Of a stretch of DNA of 6,288 bases, positions 6,159-6,288 are shown piece by piece. The stretch is from positions 1 to 6,288 of the forward strand of contig JBGPBY010000439.1 in NCBI GenBank assembly GCA_041481485.1, in the 5' to 3' direction. The position numbers and the translations under genes were made by a program. This DNA is from JBGPBY01 sp041481485 (lineage in GTDB: Bacteria; Acidobacteriota; Terriglobia; 20CM-2-55-15). Numbering within the stretch: position 1 is the stretch's first letter; the number at the start of each line of letters is the position of its first letter. The notes beneath the pieces are model-generated. The model was not told where the DNA came from. It searched no databases and was given only the letters and a program-made list of their open reading frames with translations.

Positions 6159-6192
6159 AATAAGTCAATATTTCAAGAATTGACCGCTTATT
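6159..6192. repeat. AT-rich 11-bp imperfect inverted repeat near the tRNA fragment
   Basis: AATAAGTCAAT and ATTGA-CCG-CTTATT pair over 11 bp with a three-base bulge and a nine-base loop, 39 bp from the tRNA 3' end. It could be a terminator for the minus-strand tRNA or a protein site beside an attachment site. It stands out as AT-rich against its surroundings. Confidence 0.4.
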
Positions 6193-6230
6193 TCACAGTC
6201 GGTGTCGGCTTGGGTCGCCTATCTCTTTGA

Positions 6231-6275
6231 TGGTGGCCAGGGGCGGAATCGAACCACCGACACGCGGATTTTCAG
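6231..6275 (-). tRNA. tRNA-Phe (GAA) 3' half, broken at the anticodon arm
   Basis: On the minus strand the sequence ends in CCTGGCC-A-CCA. It has a T arm GGTGG-TTCGATT-CCGCC, a GTGTC variable loop, 3' anticodon strand TCCGC and loop CTGAAAA, with anticodon GAA at 6271-6273. All of these fit a proteobacterial tRNA-Phe. The 5' anticodon strand should be GCGGA or similar but reads ACGGU, giving mismatches at 27-43 and 31-39, and the visible bases before it do not form a D-arm. The window ends 13 bases further on. The fragment therefore looks like the 3' half left or carried at a tRNA attachment site rather than a working gene. Confidence 0.72.
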
Positions 6276-6286
6276 ACCGTTGTCGC
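6262..6286. repeat. Right copy of the 25-bp terminal direct repeat
   Basis: Identical to 1-25. It covers the variable-loop end, anticodon arm and the non-tRNA flank ACCGTTGTCGC. The junction between tRNA-like and foreign sequence falls inside the repeat, just after TTTTCAG. Confidence 0.85.
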
Positions 6287-6288
6287 GG

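Larger units (their letters stand above)
5506..6230. other. Gene-free right flank with several palindromes
   Basis: About 725 bp with no credible gene. Open frames of 74-102 codons exist on both strands (for example 5588-5896 plus, 5566-5790 minus) but none has a good ribosome binding site, signal peptide or family resemblance. The peptidase promoter should be in the first 100 bp; only weak -10 candidates such as TAGACT were seen. CGAGTCT is tandemly repeated at 5539-5552. Inverted repeats crowd the half nearest the tRNA fragment and are listed separately. Confidence 0.5.

Overview
The window looks like a gene-sparse accessory stretch from a Gram-negative proteobacterium. Evidence for this: two predicted outer-membrane lipoproteins with clear lipoboxes, three further proteins with Sec-type signal peptides, moderately high GC, Shine-Dalgarno starts, and a tRNA-Phe 3' half of the kind I associate with gamma/beta-proteobacteria (a Xanthomonadales-like host is a guess). 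No transposase, integrase, replication or resistance gene is visible. All five convincing genes encode exported proteins.

Layout. 1-334: no gene; starts with a copy of a 25-bp repeat that recurs at the far end, and holds a 15-bp direct repeat. 335-895 (-): secreted SnoaL-like (NTF2-fold) protein with a perfect TATAAT box upstream. 1151-1882 (-): lipoprotein A. 1852-1980 (-): a possible 42-codon leader ORF whose ribosome binding site can fold into a hairpin. 2033-2848 (-): periplasmic protein of unknown function. 2849-3469: non-coding, rich in small inverted repeats. 3534-4247 (+): lipoprotein B, paralogue of A in opposite orientation. 4336-5505 (-): secreted DmpA-type (S58) N-terminal nucleophile aminopeptidase. 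5506-6230: no gene, several palindromes. 6231-6275 (-): 3' half of a tRNA-Phe gene, with the 5' half not matching.

The most notable structure is the pair A/B. The two genes face away from each other and share about 286 bp of near-identical sequence at their 5' ends (including about 65 bp of leader) and 72 bp at their 3' ends (running past the stop codon), while their centres are strongly diverged. The 5' arms are inverted repeats around the segment that carries the 2033-2848 gene. That gene currently reads toward lipoprotein A; inversion between the arms would point it at lipoprotein B instead. This is a hypothesis, with no recombinase seen.

The second notable structure is the terminal direct repeat (1-25 and 6262-6286), which overlaps the anticodon region of the tRNA-Phe fragment. 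It could be a pair of attachment-type sites, a tandem or circular form of a 6.26-kb element, or simply a contig broken or closed at a repeat.
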